Positions 63,430-64,000 of a stretch of DNA of 64,000 nucleotides are shown piece by piece. Below the pieces are notes generated by a model. The model ran no database searches. It was not told where the DNA came from and saw only the letters and a program-made list of their open reading frames with translations. Made by a program: the position numbers and the translations under genes. Positions within the stretch are counted from its first letter, which is position 1. Every line of letters begins with the position of its first letter. The stretch is from assembly GCA_902728285.1 (NCBI GenBank), contig CACVBU010000019.1, forward strand, positions 62,001-126,000. The letters run 5' to 3'. The DNA comes from Clytia hemisphaerica. Its lineage: Eukaryota; Cnidaria; Hydrozoa; Leptothecata; Clytiidae.

Positions 63430-63600
63430 TGAAAAATGTGGGATATTTTTGTCGTGAATTATGTTGAATTATGGACTTTCCTTTGCATGCGTTCAAAATG
63501 TGGAATACTTTTGCCATGAATTTGGAGATTTTTTTCAACGTGCAATGCCCAATGGGGAAAACTTTCGTCGTGAATTATTAACTTTTTTATTTTGCATGCA
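63430..63600 (+). repeat. TTTTGTCGTGAATT module repeat
   Basis: Several loose repeats of a module like AAAATGTGGAATACTTTTGCCATGAATT. Matches 38240-38450 in reverse and resembles modules in the palindrome arms (57060-57200, 61980-62100). Confidence 0.65.
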
Positions 63601-63611
63601 TTTAAAATACT

Positions 63612-64000
63612 TACTTACTTACTTGTTACTTGTGTTGTTGTTTGATCATCCTGCTTCAGGTAAGGTTCTTGGTGAACCACGCCTCTGTGTGATCAATCTG
63701 TCGAGAGAAAAAGAATCTCAGCAGATATTTTTCATGTCAATTATTGAATTGGAATTAGCTCTCCTGCACCCAGTATATCCATGGATCTGGGGTTCATCTG
63801 GGATAGACTTAAGGTGTGTGTCCAGGGCTCTTTTGAATTTATCGATAGAAATGTTTTTGAGGTTTCCGATGCTCTTTGGCATAGCATTAAAAAGTTTTGC
63901 ACCTTGCACTGCAAGTGTGTTGTATCTAAATTTTGATGTTTGGTTCTTTGGAATTGACAGTGTACACATCCGGCCCAGCCGGGGGTTTTCAGTGGTTTTG
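63612..64000 (-). mobile_element. LINE 3' end (LINE C), leaves the window
   Basis: On the minus strand the frame reads NPRLGRMCTLSIPKNQTSKF, then RYNTLAVQGAKLFNAMPKSI, DKFKRALDTHLKSIPDEPQI and HGYTGCRRANSNSIIDM, stopping at 63718. This is the C-terminus of a CR1/L2/Jockey-type reverse transcriptase. A 3' UTR of about 85 bp ends in an (AAGT)n tail at 63612-63632 on that strand. The frame is open at the window edge. Confidence 0.8.

Overview
This window looks like AT-rich nuclear DNA of an invertebrate animal, plausibly a cnidarian or another marine invertebrate. The reasons are spliceosomal introns with GT-AG borders, BEL/Pao, Penelope, CR1/L2-like, piggyBac and MULE elements, a DUF6589 relic, and MITEs every few kilobases. 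Species cannot be named from sequence alone. No bacterial, organellar, tRNA or rRNA gene was seen. Nearly all recognisable coding sequence belongs to mobile elements or captured domains.

Layout. 1-8422 (minus): a multi-exon gene with a TATA box, a short first exon, an OTU cysteine-protease exon, small linker exons (one made of a 15-bp coding minisatellite) and a MULE-type DDE transposase exon that runs off the left edge. Every intron I could place from the OTU exon onward is in phase 1. Exon 1 is split by a 1.25-kb non-autonomous element with minisatellite-like terminal inverted repeats (TIRs) and a 9-bp target site duplication (TSD). 10.2-11.1 kb: a satellite-like array and a lone TIR of the same family. 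11.1-19.2 kb (plus): a decayed BEL/Pao polyprotein split by an APE-type LINE. 19.2-22.5 kb (minus): two Penelope-like fragments with hammerhead-like motifs and GIY-YIG endonuclease, flanking a DUF6589 pseudogene.

22.8-31.1 kb (minus): a young BEL/Pao element with two LTRs of about 650 bp that are almost identical. It carries gag, an in-frame TAG, pol with RT and RNase H, a 497-bp inserted element, and integrase. Its 5' LTR lies inside a ZAD-like zinc-finger exon, and LTR plus exon were later tandemly duplicated. 32.9-33.5 kb: a pseudokinase-like ORF. 34-38 kb: LINE tails and repeats. 38.9-48.3 kb: a piggyBac element bounded by TTAA and ACTCTTTCAGTAC ends. Its transposase is split by about 6 kb of inserted DNA (which itself holds hAT and PIF/Harbinger MITEs), and its C-terminal Cys-rich domain is cut off by a stop codon.

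50-55 kb: a third MITE with a 9-bp TSD, then an almost full-length CR1/L2-like LINE with a 2A-like motif, PHD-like finger, endonuclease and RT. 56.3-57.0 kb: a USP-like ORF lacking the catalytic Cys. 57.1-62.1 kb: a large imperfect palindrome. Its arms differ by nested MITE and MULE-like insertions, so each arm shows empty sites for insertions in the other. 62.5-64 kb: a repeat shared in inverted orientation with 38.2-38.9 kb, and a LINE 3' end leaving the window.

The sequence is best read as layers of nested insertions. Splice phase, TSDs and paralogous empty sites let several of the events be ordered without outside data.
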